Part shown: positions 36,001 through 42,792 of the stretch, one piece after another | Numbering within the stretch: the stretch's first letter is position 1 | Layout of the letters: each line of letters begins with the position of its first letter | Source of the DNA: Sipunculus nudus | Taxonomy: Eukaryota; Annelida; Sipuncula; Golfingiida; Sipunculidae | Direction: 5' to 3' | Length of the DNA: 64,000 bases | Assembly (NCBI GenBank): GCA_026874595.1 | Contig: CM049316.1 | Span: forward strand, 39,500,695-39,564,694 | Program-made: the position numbers and the translations under genes | Notes under the pieces: model-generated | What the model was told of the DNA's origin: nothing | What the model saw: the letters and a program-made list of their open reading frames with translations, nothing else | Databases searched by the model: none

Positions 36001-38439
36001 TTCTTGTTGAGTTGTGACAGTGGTGGTATCCAGTATCAAAGCCTAGAATCCGGACACTCTGATACTGTACATTTTATTTGTTATACTGTGCATTTGTATT
36101 GATTTAGTGTATTGTAATGTTAGGATTGTTTTAAGAATAAATTATAATTATTTGTTAACAAAAACCACTGACTTCTTTATTCATTCCCCTAGACATTTCA
36201 CGCTGCCTAGTGTTACAGAGTCTGATTTTTATTTATCTCCGTAACAAAATTTATGCTCGTCACGATTACGTGATCTGTTGTTTTTATTTTCCGTAACAAT
36301 ATGTTAACCAGTGCAATAATCAGGCCACAGACCTATCCTTATATAAAGAAGGTACCAACAACGGACAACAACACAGAATGTATGCTTTGTTACTGACCTT
36401 TTCTGAATTTTTCCTGATGGTCTCTACCTGAGAGTCCAGGTTTAACCATGGGGAGATTCTGGCCACTACCCGAGAGCCCCAATCTACAATACATGTTTGA
36501 TGATAAAAAAAAAGTGGCAGTGCAAAGGCAGCATATAGACTAGTGGTTTTAAAGGCTTTCAACTATACAGTGGGAAGTCCCAGCTTTGAGCCCAACAAGC
36601 CTCAATAAAGTGTCTCATAAAGGTTAGACCTTTCCTCAAATAAGGCAAACATCTCCTTGTGGACACTGAAACCAAGCCAAACAGGCAAGGTGTCTATTAA
36701 ATTGCTCATATCTCAAATTTCTTTCAGACAAACAAAATTTCTTAACCTCTCTCACTTCAATTCAAATCTCAAATTTCTTTCAGACAAACAAAATTCTTAT
36801 CCTCTTTCACCTTAATTCAATCATCAATTTAACATTAGATTAGTTTTAAATATCTTTTTGTTGTATTTATCACTATCTGGTTACCAGAAAGATATAGATA
36901 GATAGATTCCAGGTACAAAATAAACAATGAAAGGTCGTGAATATGTATTTTGCAAACAATTATATCTTGTTCATCATTTCTGTTTAACCATTTAAAGGTA
37001 AAGGTGGCCATTACTCACCACAGTTATGGTTTGCTTGTAATTTGTTAAGGTTTTTATCAAACGGACTCACAAATACTGTCATCTTTTTCAAAAAGTACGT
37101 AATAATATGTAATAATATATGTAATTTCTCATGAATTATTTATTGATTTTAGCTGAATGCATAAAGTTGTTATTGAGTAAATATATGCGTCTGTTGTTGT
37201 TAATTAGACTGCGTGACCCTGTACATGCGCGACTAGTTCTCAAACAAGAAGATTAGAAAAGAAATGAAAGAAGAAAACTCAGAAGTAACACCAGTTAGGC
37301 CAAAAAAATAGAAATCAGTTTCTTTTATACCTTTTCTTGTATGTTACGTTAAGAATGTCATATGATCAGAGAAAAGCATGATAATTACATAATTTTTTTC
37401 TAAACCGATAAAAGCCCTAAATAACAAAGGAAATCTTAGCAAATCTTTATCATTTTATCTTCTTGAAAGATGAAAATCAAAATATTTTTATGCGAGAGGT
37501 AAAAATTGACGCTCGCGGTGCCTAAGGATCATACCTTTATTTTTTTACCTGAAAAGCTTGAAAAATCTTGATTTGTATTTTCATGGTGTTGTTATCATAC
37601 GGCATGCGCCCTATTTTTGTTCTACTGTTTTTTCCCCTTTCCTACATGGGTTAGAAAAGCTATTCGAAGAAATCTTGTCATATACTATTATATTTTAACG
37701 AGAGAGCACTTTACATCATGCATAAATATATGGTTGTGGTTGACTTTTTTTTCGTGGTTGTTTCAAATTCACGATAAGGGAAATTATGCAAAAATAAGAC
37801 CCCCGTGAACAGGATCCCTTTTCATCGAAGGAAACTCATAAAGCAAAATCTTAATTATATAAATGGTTATAGTTCTTGTATGTTGCACTTAATAAATCAT
37901 ATCAAATCGTTCAATAATCTGCCAATACTGATCAATAATTCCCTCTGGTTCGATGTTGCCTTGAGTCGTCATCCAGTTTTAACGATTTGGGTACAGATTA
38001 TTTAATATAACTAATTCTTATTAGTTATTCTGGATATATTGTGTAGTTTACACTATTGGCATATCGCAAAAATTGGACCCCGCGAATATTAAGCCAACCA
38101 CAATATGCAAATATATTTGGTATGTATATAGGTCCCTTTAAGCATTTTATGTAGAACAGAAATAAGAAAGAACAGAAAAAAACTTCCATCTGGTGTGACT
38201 GAATCTGACTAATTTCATCATTTGCAGGTGTTGAGGATGGCATATCAATTGTTCATATTGTCTGAAAAGTGCATTTTAAAGGTATTCTTGGAAAGATACA
38301 CAAACCAGCCTTAACCTTACCAATTCTTGAAACACATAAATCAGATCTTGTCAAGGCACCCTTTCTTGACTTTGCAGGACTACCACAAAATTCCCTCTTA
38401 AACCTCGGGTTGACAATCGGTGCTGAGATGAAGTCATAT
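12673..38439 (-). CDS. PRMT5: Protein arginine methyltransferase 5 (PRMT5), 15 exons seen, 5' exon missing
   Basis: PRMT5 is the type II enzyme that symmetrically dimethylates arginines of Sm proteins and histones H2A, H3 and H4, usually in a complex with MEP50/WDR77. Fifteen minus-strand exons splice in frame: 38439-38321, 36483-36398, 35122-34979, 34218-34100, 33549-33336, 30506-30417, 29003-28932, 23403-23267, 21952-21830, 21459-21284, 16939-16830, 16005-15915, 14400-14287, 13479-13415 and 12828-12673. All introns are GT-AG and all phases agree, giving 604 residues with no stop. Numbered from the first visible Tyr, residues 1 to about 260 are the TIM-barrel region. SAM motif GAGRG is 333-337, the double-Glu loop is E403 and E412, the specificity Phe is F295 and the C-terminal beta barrel is about 440-604. 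Human PRMT5 has 600 residues over the same stretch. The first exon (about 37 residues in human) was not found. Confidence 0.97.
13415..13479 (-). CDS. PRMT5: PRMT5 exon (fifteenth)
   Basis: Encodes '[20 protein letters not shown]', matching [20 protein letters not shown]. Acceptor TTTCAG, donor AGG|GTAAGT. 65 bp. Residues 532-553. Confidence 0.95.
14287..14400 (-). CDS. PRMT5: PRMT5 exon (fourteenth)
   Basis: Encodes '[12 protein letters not shown]' and '[17 protein letters not shown]', matching [34 protein letters not shown]. The donor is AA|GTAAGT, which departs from the CAG/AAG consensus by one base. Residues 494-531. Confidence 0.96.
14640..15850. repeat. Two diverged copies of a dispersed intronic repeat
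   Basis: Segments at about 14660-15030 and 15470-15830 share 'TGACGTC(T/C)GA', 'AAAATCCAT.ATATTC.TG', 'GCGGCAACAC'-like and 'ACTTAAAGTTAAC.GACGGA' blocks in the same order. Each ends in GGACGGA/GGATGGA runs, typical of the GACGGAC-tailed families in this window. They lie in the intron between PRMT5 exons thirteen and fourteen. Noncoding. Confidence 0.5.
15915..16005 (-). CDS. PRMT5: PRMT5 exon (thirteenth)
   Basis: Encodes '[13 protein letters not shown]' and 'PVFTFSHPK', matching FEMPYVVRLHN..PCFTFSHPNR. Acceptor TTTTTAG, donor GTAAGT. Residues 464-493, next codon split. Confidence 0.94.
16830..16939 (-). CDS. PRMT5: PRMT5 exon (twelfth)
   Basis: Encodes '[20 protein letters not shown]' then 'KLWNEAR', matching [27 protein letters not shown] at the start of the C-terminal barrel. 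Acceptor TTTCAG, donor GTAATA. Residues 427-463. Confidence 0.95.
17113..17500. repeat. G-rich repeat copy, GT tract and C-run
   Basis: Contains the plus-strand copy of the GGGGCGTCAATAT repeat (17113 onward) with a G13 run, a TATATA-GT microsatellite at about 17419-17464 and a C13 run at about 17487-17499. Intronic to PRMT5 (upstream of exon twelve). Confidence 0.6.
17501..17937. other. No recognisable feature
   Basis: Unique-looking intron sequence with no exon or transposon end that I can support. Confidence 0.5.
17941..17995. repeat. (TA)n microsatellite
   Basis: Pure TA tract in the large PRMT5 intron between exons eleven and twelve. Confidence 0.95.
18938..18987. repeat. (TA)n microsatellite split by an LTR insertion (left part)
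   Basis: TA tract that continues on the other side of the solo LTR at 19901-19942. Confidence 0.9.
18988..19900 (-). mobile_element. Solo LTR (913 bp) of the Gmr1-like gypsy family, inserted in (TA)n
   Basis: Begins TGTTACGGAACC and ends CATCTGTTACA. It is clearly related along its length to the LTR at 50282-51117: shared blocks include CAGATCACGTA, ATCAGATTCTGTAACACTAGG and GAATAAAGAAGTCAGT. From the coding strand of that element, the transcribed strand here is minus, the same as PRMT5. ATAT flanks both sides (18984-18987 and 19901-19904), fitting a 4-bp target duplication inside a TA tract. No internal region remains, so it arose by LTR-LTR recombination or is a solo copy. Confidence 0.88.
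19901..19942. repeat. (TA)n microsatellite (right part of the split tract)
   Basis: Continuation of the TA tract interrupted by the solo LTR. Confidence 0.9.
20249..20890 (+). mobile_element. Cluster of three TRIM-like LTRs with two internal segments
   Basis: Three LTR copies of the 6896-7288 family lie in tandem. LTR a (about 20274-20399) lacks its 5' end. LTR b (20553 to about 20673) lacks its 3' end. LTR c (20723-20868) is nearly complete. After LTR a the primer binding site TGGGGGCTCGTCCGGGAT (20402-20419) is an exact 18-nt complement of a tRNA-Pro 3' end. After LTR c a degenerate site begins at 20871. Perfect B boxes GGTTCGAATCC lie at 20344-20354, 20653-20663 and 20814-20824. LTR a is fused at its left to a PBS fragment (AACAAATGTCCGGGATGACG), which indicates recombination or deletion. 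No protein is encoded. Confidence 0.72.
21022..21055. repeat. (TA)n microsatellite
   Basis: Pure TA tract just downstream of PRMT5 exon eleven. Confidence 0.9.
21284..21459 (-). CDS. PRMT5: PRMT5 exon (eleventh), catalytic double-Glu loop
   Basis: Encodes '[15 protein letters not shown]', '[13 protein letters not shown]' and '[17 protein letters not shown]'. Both catalytic glutamates (E403 in SELL, E412 in NELS) are present, as in active enzymes. Donor GTATAT. Residues 368-426, next Asp codon split. Confidence 0.98.
21830..21952 (-). CDS. PRMT5: PRMT5 exon (tenth), SAM-binding motif
   Basis: Encodes '[14 protein letters not shown]', the SAM-binding loop, then '[16 protein letters not shown]'. 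The residue 'E' of YAIEKN is the ribose-binding acid of the Rossmann fold. Acceptor TTTTAAG with a weak pyrimidine tract, donor GTGAGT. Residues 327-367. Confidence 0.96.
22505..23200. repeat. About 48-bp direct repeats bracketing a 0.6-kb intronic segment
   Basis: A near-identical sequence, beginning TATATAAATGACGACTTCCA and ending ATGTATAGATT, occurs at about 22509-22556 and 23153-23200. The segment between has no coding frame I recognise. It may be an insertion with a long flanking duplication or the remains of a tandem duplication. Confidence 0.45.
23267..23403 (-). CDS. PRMT5: PRMT5 exon (ninth), carries the specificity Phe
   Basis: Encodes '[20 protein letters not shown]' and 'YAQYHRAVY', matching [29 protein letters not shown]. 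F295 corresponds to human F327 (symmetric dimethylation specificity) and K301 to human K333. Donor GTGAGT. Residues 282-326, next codon split. Confidence 0.96.
23620..24200. repeat. Widespread animal repeat with (ATT)n start and GCGCTTTACA motif
   Basis: Starts with an ATT microsatellite (23624-23654), then a CAAATGCGCTTTACAGAA block. It continues through segments such as GGCACTGTCTCCACATG, CCGTGTAGAGTTTTGAATGT and CAGGCAGCCAGTGTAGA. I recognise this order from a repeat common in many animal genomes, but cannot assign its class. It lies in the PRMT5 intron between exons eight and nine. Confidence 0.4.
24740..26200. repeat. GGTGGCGCCACC repeat family, several degenerate units
   Basis: Repeated blocks of about 100-330 bp share GTAGGTGGCGCCACCTGTCA, TACACATGCAAAATTTCAGG, GATAAGTC.AACCA and GAGATATGAG. 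Exact palindromes GGTGGCGCCACC lie at 24977, 25405 and 25969. Variants GGTGGCACCACC occur near 25115, 25278, 25550 and 26094. Noncoding dispersed/tandem repeat inside a PRMT5 intron. Confidence 0.75.
26228..26760. repeat. Tandem repeat with CTGCACTGAGTGAACT units
   Basis: Short modules (CTGCACTGAGTGAACTCTTGACC, CACCTGGCTAGACTGAGTG, GTCTGCCAAAGCTATAAATAGA) recur in blocks of roughly 150-190 bp from 26268 to about 26730. The block is bounded by the GGTGGCGCC family on the left and unique AT-rich DNA on the right. Confidence 0.7.
27340..28230. repeat. Dispersed repeat: 'CATTCGAACAAACTT' units with GACGACGCAC tail
   Basis: Three diverged units at about 27370-27490, 27545-27680 and 27865-27985 share 'AACTC(A/G)GCCAAAA', 'CATT(C/T)GAACAAACTT' and 'GAGAAGAAGAT'. 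The block ends with an ACGACGCACGACGCACGAC run and CATAAGCTCACAGGTTCGCT (28200-28219). The same end occurs at 63520-63572, and related units sit inside the DNA transposon near 45310-45860. Confidence 0.65.
28698..28895 (-). mobile_element. tRNA-derived SINE, family I, partial
   Basis: On the minus strand an A-box-like CAGTCGAGTGG (28869-28859) is followed about 33 bp on by a B-box-like GGTTTGATCC (28825-28816), then a shared body ending near 28700. The same order and body (ACTCTC..TGGCG, GGTTCGATCC, TGG.GTG, CC.GT..CAGTG.CGG) is found at 63690-63880. Intronic, next to PRMT5 exon eight. Confidence 0.55.
28932..29003 (-). CDS. PRMT5: PRMT5 exon (eighth)
   Basis: Encodes '[14 protein letters not shown]' and 'LTPPVQ', matching the linker N.[22 protein letters not shown]. 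Acceptor TTTCAG, donor GTAAGG. 72 bp, phase 0. Residues 258-281. Confidence 0.88.
29215..30450. repeat. 41-bp minisatellite, 30 copies, derived from a PRMT5 exon/intron junction
   Basis: Thirty tandem 41-bp units, counted by CACCTGACAG-type sites spaced 41 bp from 29553 to 30414 (22 copies) plus eight more diverged copies down to about 29226. Read on the PRMT5 strand, each unit is about 28 nt similar to the end of exon seven (CAGTACCTTGACCATGTCTG) plus CAG|GTGAGTG and a few intron bases. Almost every unit therefore carries a consensus 5' splice site. The copy at 30414 is the genuine exon boundary. Central units are nearly identical; edge units differ. Confidence 0.97.
30417..30506 (-). CDS. 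PRMT5: PRMT5 exon (seventh), its 3' end copied into a minisatellite
   Basis: Encodes '[20 protein letters not shown]' then '[10 protein letters not shown]', matching LEVQFIITG..HSEKEF.SYLQYLEYLSQ. Acceptor TTGTAG (30508-30507), donor CAG|GTGAGT at 30416. 90 bp, phase 0 on both sides. Residues 228-257. Its last 28 nt and the adjoining 13 nt of intron form the repeat unit of the downstream 41-bp array. Confidence 0.95.
30640..32070. repeat. Tandem copies of a GGTGGC-CC/'CCTAATTCCAGGTTT' repeat with terminal hairpin
   Basis: Three to four units of about 340 bp (about 30740, 31080, 31440, 31790) share TACAGGTGGC.CCACCA, ATGATCAATATCCATGCAAA, GAGCCCCATAGCT and ACCTAATTCCAGGTTTCC. The block ends in a GGACAGACGGCCAG-type run, then a hairpin at 32037-32067 and AAAA. 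The same family ends at 63480. Confidence 0.75.
32937..33264. mobile_element. 328-bp element with inverted CCGCC..GGCGG ends
   Basis: The left end ATCCGCCAAGGCGG (32937-32950) and right end CCGCCTGGCGGAGAT (33250-33264) are near-inverted repeats of about 14 bp, each itself palindromic. No coding frame. Possibly a MITE; a target duplication was not clear. Confidence 0.4.
33336..33549 (-). CDS. PRMT5: PRMT5 exon (sixth)
   Basis: Encodes '[20 protein letters not shown]' and '[17 protein letters not shown]', strongly conserved in PRMT5, then '[13 protein letters not shown]'. Phase 0 at its end with donor GTACAT, a somewhat weak site. Residues 156-227. Confidence 0.95.
34100..34218 (-). CDS. PRMT5: PRMT5 exon (fifth)
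   Basis: Starts 'FWMRVP', identical to the family motif. It continues through a divergent acidic then lysine-rich loop ([10 protein letters not shown].., ERKKKHDTW) where PRMT5 proteins are known to vary. Residues 117-155. The following Trp codon is split by the intron. Confidence 0.93.
34979..35122 (-). CDS. PRMT5: PRMT5 exon (fourth)
   Basis: Encodes 'AFNQELHF' through '[12 protein letters not shown]', aligning with the QELNFGAYLGLPA..NLARVL segment of the TIM barrel. Acceptor CTCAG, donor GTCAGT. 144 bp, phase 0 at both ends. Residues 69-116. Confidence 0.93.
35517..36298 (+). mobile_element. Solo LTR (782 bp), gypsy family, antisense in a PRMT5 intron
   Basis: Reads TGTTACATG...CCGTAACA on the plus strand and is the reverse complement of the 18988-19900 and 50282-51117 LTRs. 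Shared blocks include AATAAATTATAATTATTTGTT and CAGAGTCTGATTTTTATTTA. It contains a TATA-like CTATAAAT (about 35808) and an AATAAA (about 36136). A 23-bp stretch at its start is duplicated (TGTTACATGTATCT at 35517 and 35540). ATAT flanks it at 35513-35516 and 36299-36302. It lies between PRMT5 exons three and four, transcribed opposite to the gene. Confidence 0.87.
36398..36483 (-). CDS. PRMT5: PRMT5 exon (third)
   Basis: Encodes '[17 protein letters not shown]' and ends 'RKNSEK', matching DWNTLIVGKLSPWI..RRNSE of the family. Donor GTCAGT, ends in phase 0. Residues 40-68. An LTR lies in the following intron. Confidence 0.95.
36705..36830. repeat. Tandem duplication of about 57 bp
   Basis: TCTCAAATTTCTTTCAGACA with its following CAAACAAAATT...CCTCT sequence occurs twice in a row (about 36711 and 36767). 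Intronic, noncoding. Confidence 0.8.
36831..38250. other. PRMT5 intron, no other feature seen
   Basis: AT-rich intron between exons two and three. I found no transposon end or second gene. Confidence 0.5.
38321..38439 (-). CDS. PRMT5: PRMT5 exon (second coding exon), start of TIM barrel
   Basis: Encodes '[17 protein letters not shown]', matching the highly conserved FDF..P..HPRFKREF segment of the PRMT5 N-terminal domain. The acceptor AG is at 38441-38440 and the donor GTAAGG at 38320. It enters with one base of a split Gly codon and leaves with one base (G|AT, Asp). Residues 1-39. Confidence 0.95.
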
Positions 38440-38499
38440 CTGGAATAAGAAAAAAAGTCCTCTAAGAGAATACACATTTAACTACAACTAATACTAACC

Positions 38500-41240
38500 A
38501 TTAACAAACTGGCCCATGTGCGTGCAGCACGGGAATGCTATCTTGTAAAACCTTGTAATATACACAACGGTAAAATGTATTGATAGAATAAGATGTGAGA
38601 ACCATGAATGAGTGGACCATTGATCTATTGTAATAAGTGATCAGCTGGTTGATGCAAGTGATCTGTTGATCGATCTTGCAAGACCATAATCAATTATAAT
38701 TACAAAAAAAAGTCGGGTATGTGATGAGCGAAGGTATGTTTTCCATAATTTTGCAAGCTATCTTTTATAAGATTCTGTATTTACTAATGAATTCTTAGCT
38801 AAGTACTACAGCACATACAGGTTTTTTAGGTTTATTATACAACATGTCAGCCGCCGACGTCGACACAACAGGTTTCAGGTATCTGTTGCGTCGCTGGTCC
38901 ACCAAAGGGCTAACTGGGGTTAAAGCACGATACGATCTGTTATTCTTAGAAGAGCAATTAAATACAAAATATTTCCTATGGTTCGGTGGCATTCCTGTAT
39001 AATGCTTAAGGCCTGTATACTATAGTATTATGTTCATATTTTCACTTCCTTGGTGCAAAATAGTGCTAAGAACAGAACGGTAATCTTTTTCAGTCGACAA
39101 ATAAACAATACACATAGATGTACTGAACATTAATCAGTGGATATATATGGTAAATCCCACAGTTGTGTATGGAGTGTTTTAATCACAGTTAACTGCAGGG
39201 GCAATCTATGGACTCCACATTGCATCAGTCACTAAAACAAGGAACTGAGAAGTCCATTTTTATGGGCCTCCAACATATAGACCTATAAAGCAGCTGCGGG
39301 CATGTACAGGGATATATTTAGTCAGACATTTCATATCCTAGAGGCCAACCAATTCTTACTGGTTATCAATCATGAAATTACAACTGATCCGAAACCCTAC
39401 ACAAAGTGACTTATATTCGATCATTTATTGCTGACAATATGACAGTGATTGATTATGGTCATGAAATCAATTCCGAACACTAGTCCCTACTAACCAGAAA
39501 GAACAAAAAAAACCTATCTTCAAAATATTTGAAAAATACAATGACATTACCATCTCAGAAAAAAACAAGGGACCCATTGGTCACATCGCTCAGCTGAATT
39601 TTGGAAAATATTAGTAACTGCAAAATATTTTTATTTCTTTTGGTTTTTCATGTATATTATCATTAGAAAAACTATGAGAAAATGGCCCTGCTAAAATGAA
39701 ACTCTGTAATTTATACAATAATGGACATGAGCTAAACCATTTAGTGATGTACCAAGGAAACAAATAGGCCTACGGTAAGTGTTATATAAAAGAAACATTT
39801 CTTAAACAAATAATGTGTGAAGGTAATTAAGTTTTCAAAAGTTAAATATATGGCCATATGAGTTAAAAATTAATCCAACAAAGTTTGACCAATATTTCTA
39901 ATTTTAATACCAAGTTAACAGTGTTATTCACACCTAGGCCCAGCCAACTTTAAGAGATATGAATGAAATGCTACAAAGTATTTATATCTTCTTAAATCTT
40001 GTCAGTTAGTACTTACAATAGATCCTAATATTTTATCACATTTAAATATAATGATTAAATTCCTGAATTTCTTTTCTTTAAAACTATCAAAATTGTCCAA
40101 GTCTCATCAAAAAGAATTTATTCAACATTAAAATTATAAGATTCATCTTGTTTATTAGTCCTGTGTATTGAAGGGGTGGGTGGGGAGAGGGCTCTCTGTT
40201 GTTACCGCTCTTTGCTGAAAAAATGTTAATTTTAAGATTCATCAAGTTCATAGTACAGGTCTGTCAACAGACACCACCTGAGGGTGGGTAGGGTAGTGGG
40301 GGGGGGGGGGGGGGGGAGGAGGAGCGGGGGTTGCCAGAGAAAAAGGCTCCCTGTGGCAACTCAGTGGAGAGAGCTGCACTGAATGACCTATAGTCACCTA
40401 AGTGGACTGCTTGACAATGTAAGGTAATACAACTAGAGCCTCCAAAATAAATTCAATTACTAGCCTAATTTTGCAGCTTTCATTTTCAAATTTCAGATTT
40501 TAACAGATTAAATCCTTATGTGCACATGCTGTGAAAATTAAATCCACAGTACTGACAGGAAAAAACGTGCCGTGGCCAAAGTTGGGCAAAATTTAAGGTA
40601 CCAATTTTTATTTTTGCTAATATTTTTAAAAAATTAAAAAGATTTTGATCTAATTTTGGGTATACATTTAAATTTTGATTAATTAAAGTTGTATTACTGA
40701 TATTTTTGCCAATATTTTAAAACAATTTAACAGATTTTGATCTAAATTTTGATATACAATAAATTTTGATTAATTAAAGTTGTATTACTGAAAAAAAAGT
40801 CCCTACCTTAACACTTTTGGTCTTAAGTGATCAAATATCTTTCCTGATTTTTTACAAAGTCCAATATGTTTGGACCCATAACTTTTTTAAATTTAATAAT
40901 ACTGACTTAATTTCTGGCACGTACATAGGAACTGTATAGAGGAATATTTATGGTAAATATGAAGAAAACCAGATGAGTGGTTTTGATATTATAGGCAGTC
41001 CTGAAGTGTAAAAAATAGATTTCTAATAAAAAATTTCCTTAAAGTTTTTCCTTAATATCTCGAAGTAACGAAGTCCTATTGACCCAATTTTCGGCATGGT
41101 AGGAGATTTTGGGGACATCTAACTGTATGCCGAATTTCAGATTCGTAGGTCCAATGGTGTCGAAACGTGCCAGTCTTACGGACGGACATCCGGACAGACG
41201 GACGGACGGACAGACAGACAGACGGACGACGGACAATGGA
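38500..41240. other. Upstream intron or 5' flank of PRMT5; repeat-containing
   Basis: Searched on the minus strand for the missing first PRMT5 exon (expected to end in a Gly codon split after two bases) without success. A repeat-like GGGACCCATTGG..GCTCAGCTGAA start occurs at about 39568 and G-runs at 40297-40316. A 95-bp tandem duplication (AGATTTTGATCTAA..GATTAATTAAAGTTGTATTA) lies at about 40604-40792. Confidence 0.45.
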
Positions 41241-41284
41241 CCACGACTATAGCTCAGATGACTTATAGTCAGCTGAGCTAAAAA
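41041..41284. repeat. GACGGAC-tailed repeat end with 31-nt hairpin
   Basis: A GACGGACATCCGGACAGACG-type run (41178-41235) leads to a hairpin at 41248-41278. Its arms TAGCTCAGATGACT and AGTCAGCTGAGCTA pair with one mismatch around a TAT loop, followed by A5. The same hairpin ends two other repeat blocks (32037 and 63452). Confidence 0.7.
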
Positions 41285-41816
41285 TCAAATGTTCACAACA
41301 GTACAGCACCATTGGTTACATTGAGGGAACAAGTCATCGGTTTTATATATCAAAAAGGCTTTTTGCCTGGACAGGCTTGATGTGGATCAGCGACCTCTGA
41401 TGTTGTGTTACAATATAGACACATTTTATCACGTCCTGTTCATTGCTGTTTAAGTAAGACGTTAATCCTCATATTTCAACCTGTACAACTATTTACTTTC
41501 CAATAACAGCAGATATATGCAATAAATATAATGTTTAGACCACGGCCAATTCTGAAAAATTGGAAGTGAATTGATCAAAAACTTGAATTAATTGGAAATG
41601 ATTTAGATTTGAAGTCAAAAGGCTTAGATAAATTGAGCTGAAATGAATAACATCGTTCCAGCTCTCATATTTTGCCAAAGCATTGCTCATAAAAATATAC
41701 TTTTTGCCGAGAAGAGTTCATTTGGCAGATAGGATAGGGCAATACTCTTTTTTTTAACAGGACAGCAGCCCCCAATTTAAAATTGATAGGGTATTAAATT
41801 AAACGGGATCGACTGT

Positions 41817-41912
41817 ACAGTGAAACCTGTGTAATAAGACCCCCGAACCCTTCTCCCCCTCAGCCTCGGGAATTGGTTGTCTTATTAGATTAGATGGACT
41901 TTCAGACTAGAT
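41817..41912. mobile_element. Possible MITE fragment (CAGTGAAACC end)
   Basis: CAGTGAAACCTGTGTAATAAGAC at 41819 resembles the start of the 5471-5648 MITE family. A loosely inverted GTCTTATTAGATTAGAT..CTTTCAG follows within 90 bp. The right end and TA duplication are not clean. Confidence 0.3.
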
Positions 41913-41919
41913 CCACTGA

Positions 41920-41980
41920 TGTTACGGCACCTAATATCAACAATCACGTATGCGTGATGAACGTAAATTTGGTATAAGGT
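41920..41980 (-). repeat. Remnant of the 3' LTR (about 61 bp)
   Basis: Plus-strand TGTTACGGCACCTAATATCA followed by ATCACGTATGCGTGATGAACG matches the corresponding end of the 5' LTR at 50282-50340. CTGA precedes it, pairing with CTGA after 51117. Confidence 0.85.
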
Positions 41981-42198
41981 TACTGCTTGACTGCACGTGA
42001 CTCGCCAACATCGACGTCATGGCACAATATGTTAGTTCGCGATAGAATGTCACTAAACAAATGTTCATAATTCAGCAGCAGGTTCTTGAGGTTTTGTTGT
42101 AGTTGTGCGGTAAGGTGTGACAGTTTGGCATCCAGGTTGTTAAGCACGTCTGAGTTTTTTAGTCGTACTGTTCCACAGTGAATGTCTACATCACACAT
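41980..42198 (-). pseudogene. Start of reverse transcriptase, truncated
   Basis: Encodes 'LLNYEHLFSDILSRTNILCH' then 'DVDVGESRAVKQ', the segment that opens the RT domain in gypsy elements (FSD.P.RT...HDIDVGD..PIKQ). It lies directly after the integrase tail and overlaps it slightly. Four bases after AVKQ the sequence is already LTR, so the polymerase domain is deleted. Confidence 0.72.
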
Positions 42199-42792
42199 TC
42201 AGTATCTACTTTAACTGGGTCAGGGTCAGTTTTTACACAATTAACGGCAGTAACATCTGATGTGCTATTTCTGTCATAATATGGTTTCAATATGTTAACA
42301 TGGCACAGTTGTTTCTTCTTACGCCTATCTTGTGTCCACAGTATGTAATTTAAATAACTGACTTTCTTGTCAACAATGTAAGGACCAAAATACCAAGCTT
42401 GCAGAGGTCTGCCAGGGATGTGAAGTAAGGCAAGAACCCATTCACCAGGCTCAAACGTCCTACTTACAGTGTGCTTGTCATACTTTGCTTTCAATTTACT
42501 TTTCACAGATTTTAGATATGACTGTTTAGCGCAAAAGTCTGAGACATACTGCAGTAAACTAAGAGAATCAGGATTTTCACACAAGAGTTTTTCTTTAAGC
42601 AATATTAATGGAAGTTCAGTTCGTGGTCGATTTCCGAAAACTAGTTCAAAGGGACTGAAACCAAAGGACTCTTAAAAGGATTCTCTAACAGCAAACAGCA
42701 ATAGGTGGATTCCTTTATCCCAGTCTTTCTGTGTGTCATTGCAATAGGTCCTAATCAAGTTTTTAATGTCTGGTGAAAACGATCGAGGGCGC
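42186..42792 (-). pseudogene. Integrase, C-terminal part
   Basis: Continues the interrupted integrase with 'ALDRFHQTLK', where the usual catalytic Glu of 'ALERFH' is Asp. Then, after a frameshift, 'LLKEKLLCENPDSLSLLQYV', 'FEPGEWVLALLHIPGRPLQA' and 'CHVNILKPYY', a typical C-terminal integrase domain and tail. Confidence 0.8.

Noticed and set aside
12673-38439. PRMT5 as a pseudogene
   Set aside because: Introns are present, all splice phases agree, no stops occur and catalytic residues are intact.
38795-38992. Candidate first exon of PRMT5
   Set aside because: The translation does not resemble the PRMT5 N-terminus and lacks a suitable donor in the required phase.
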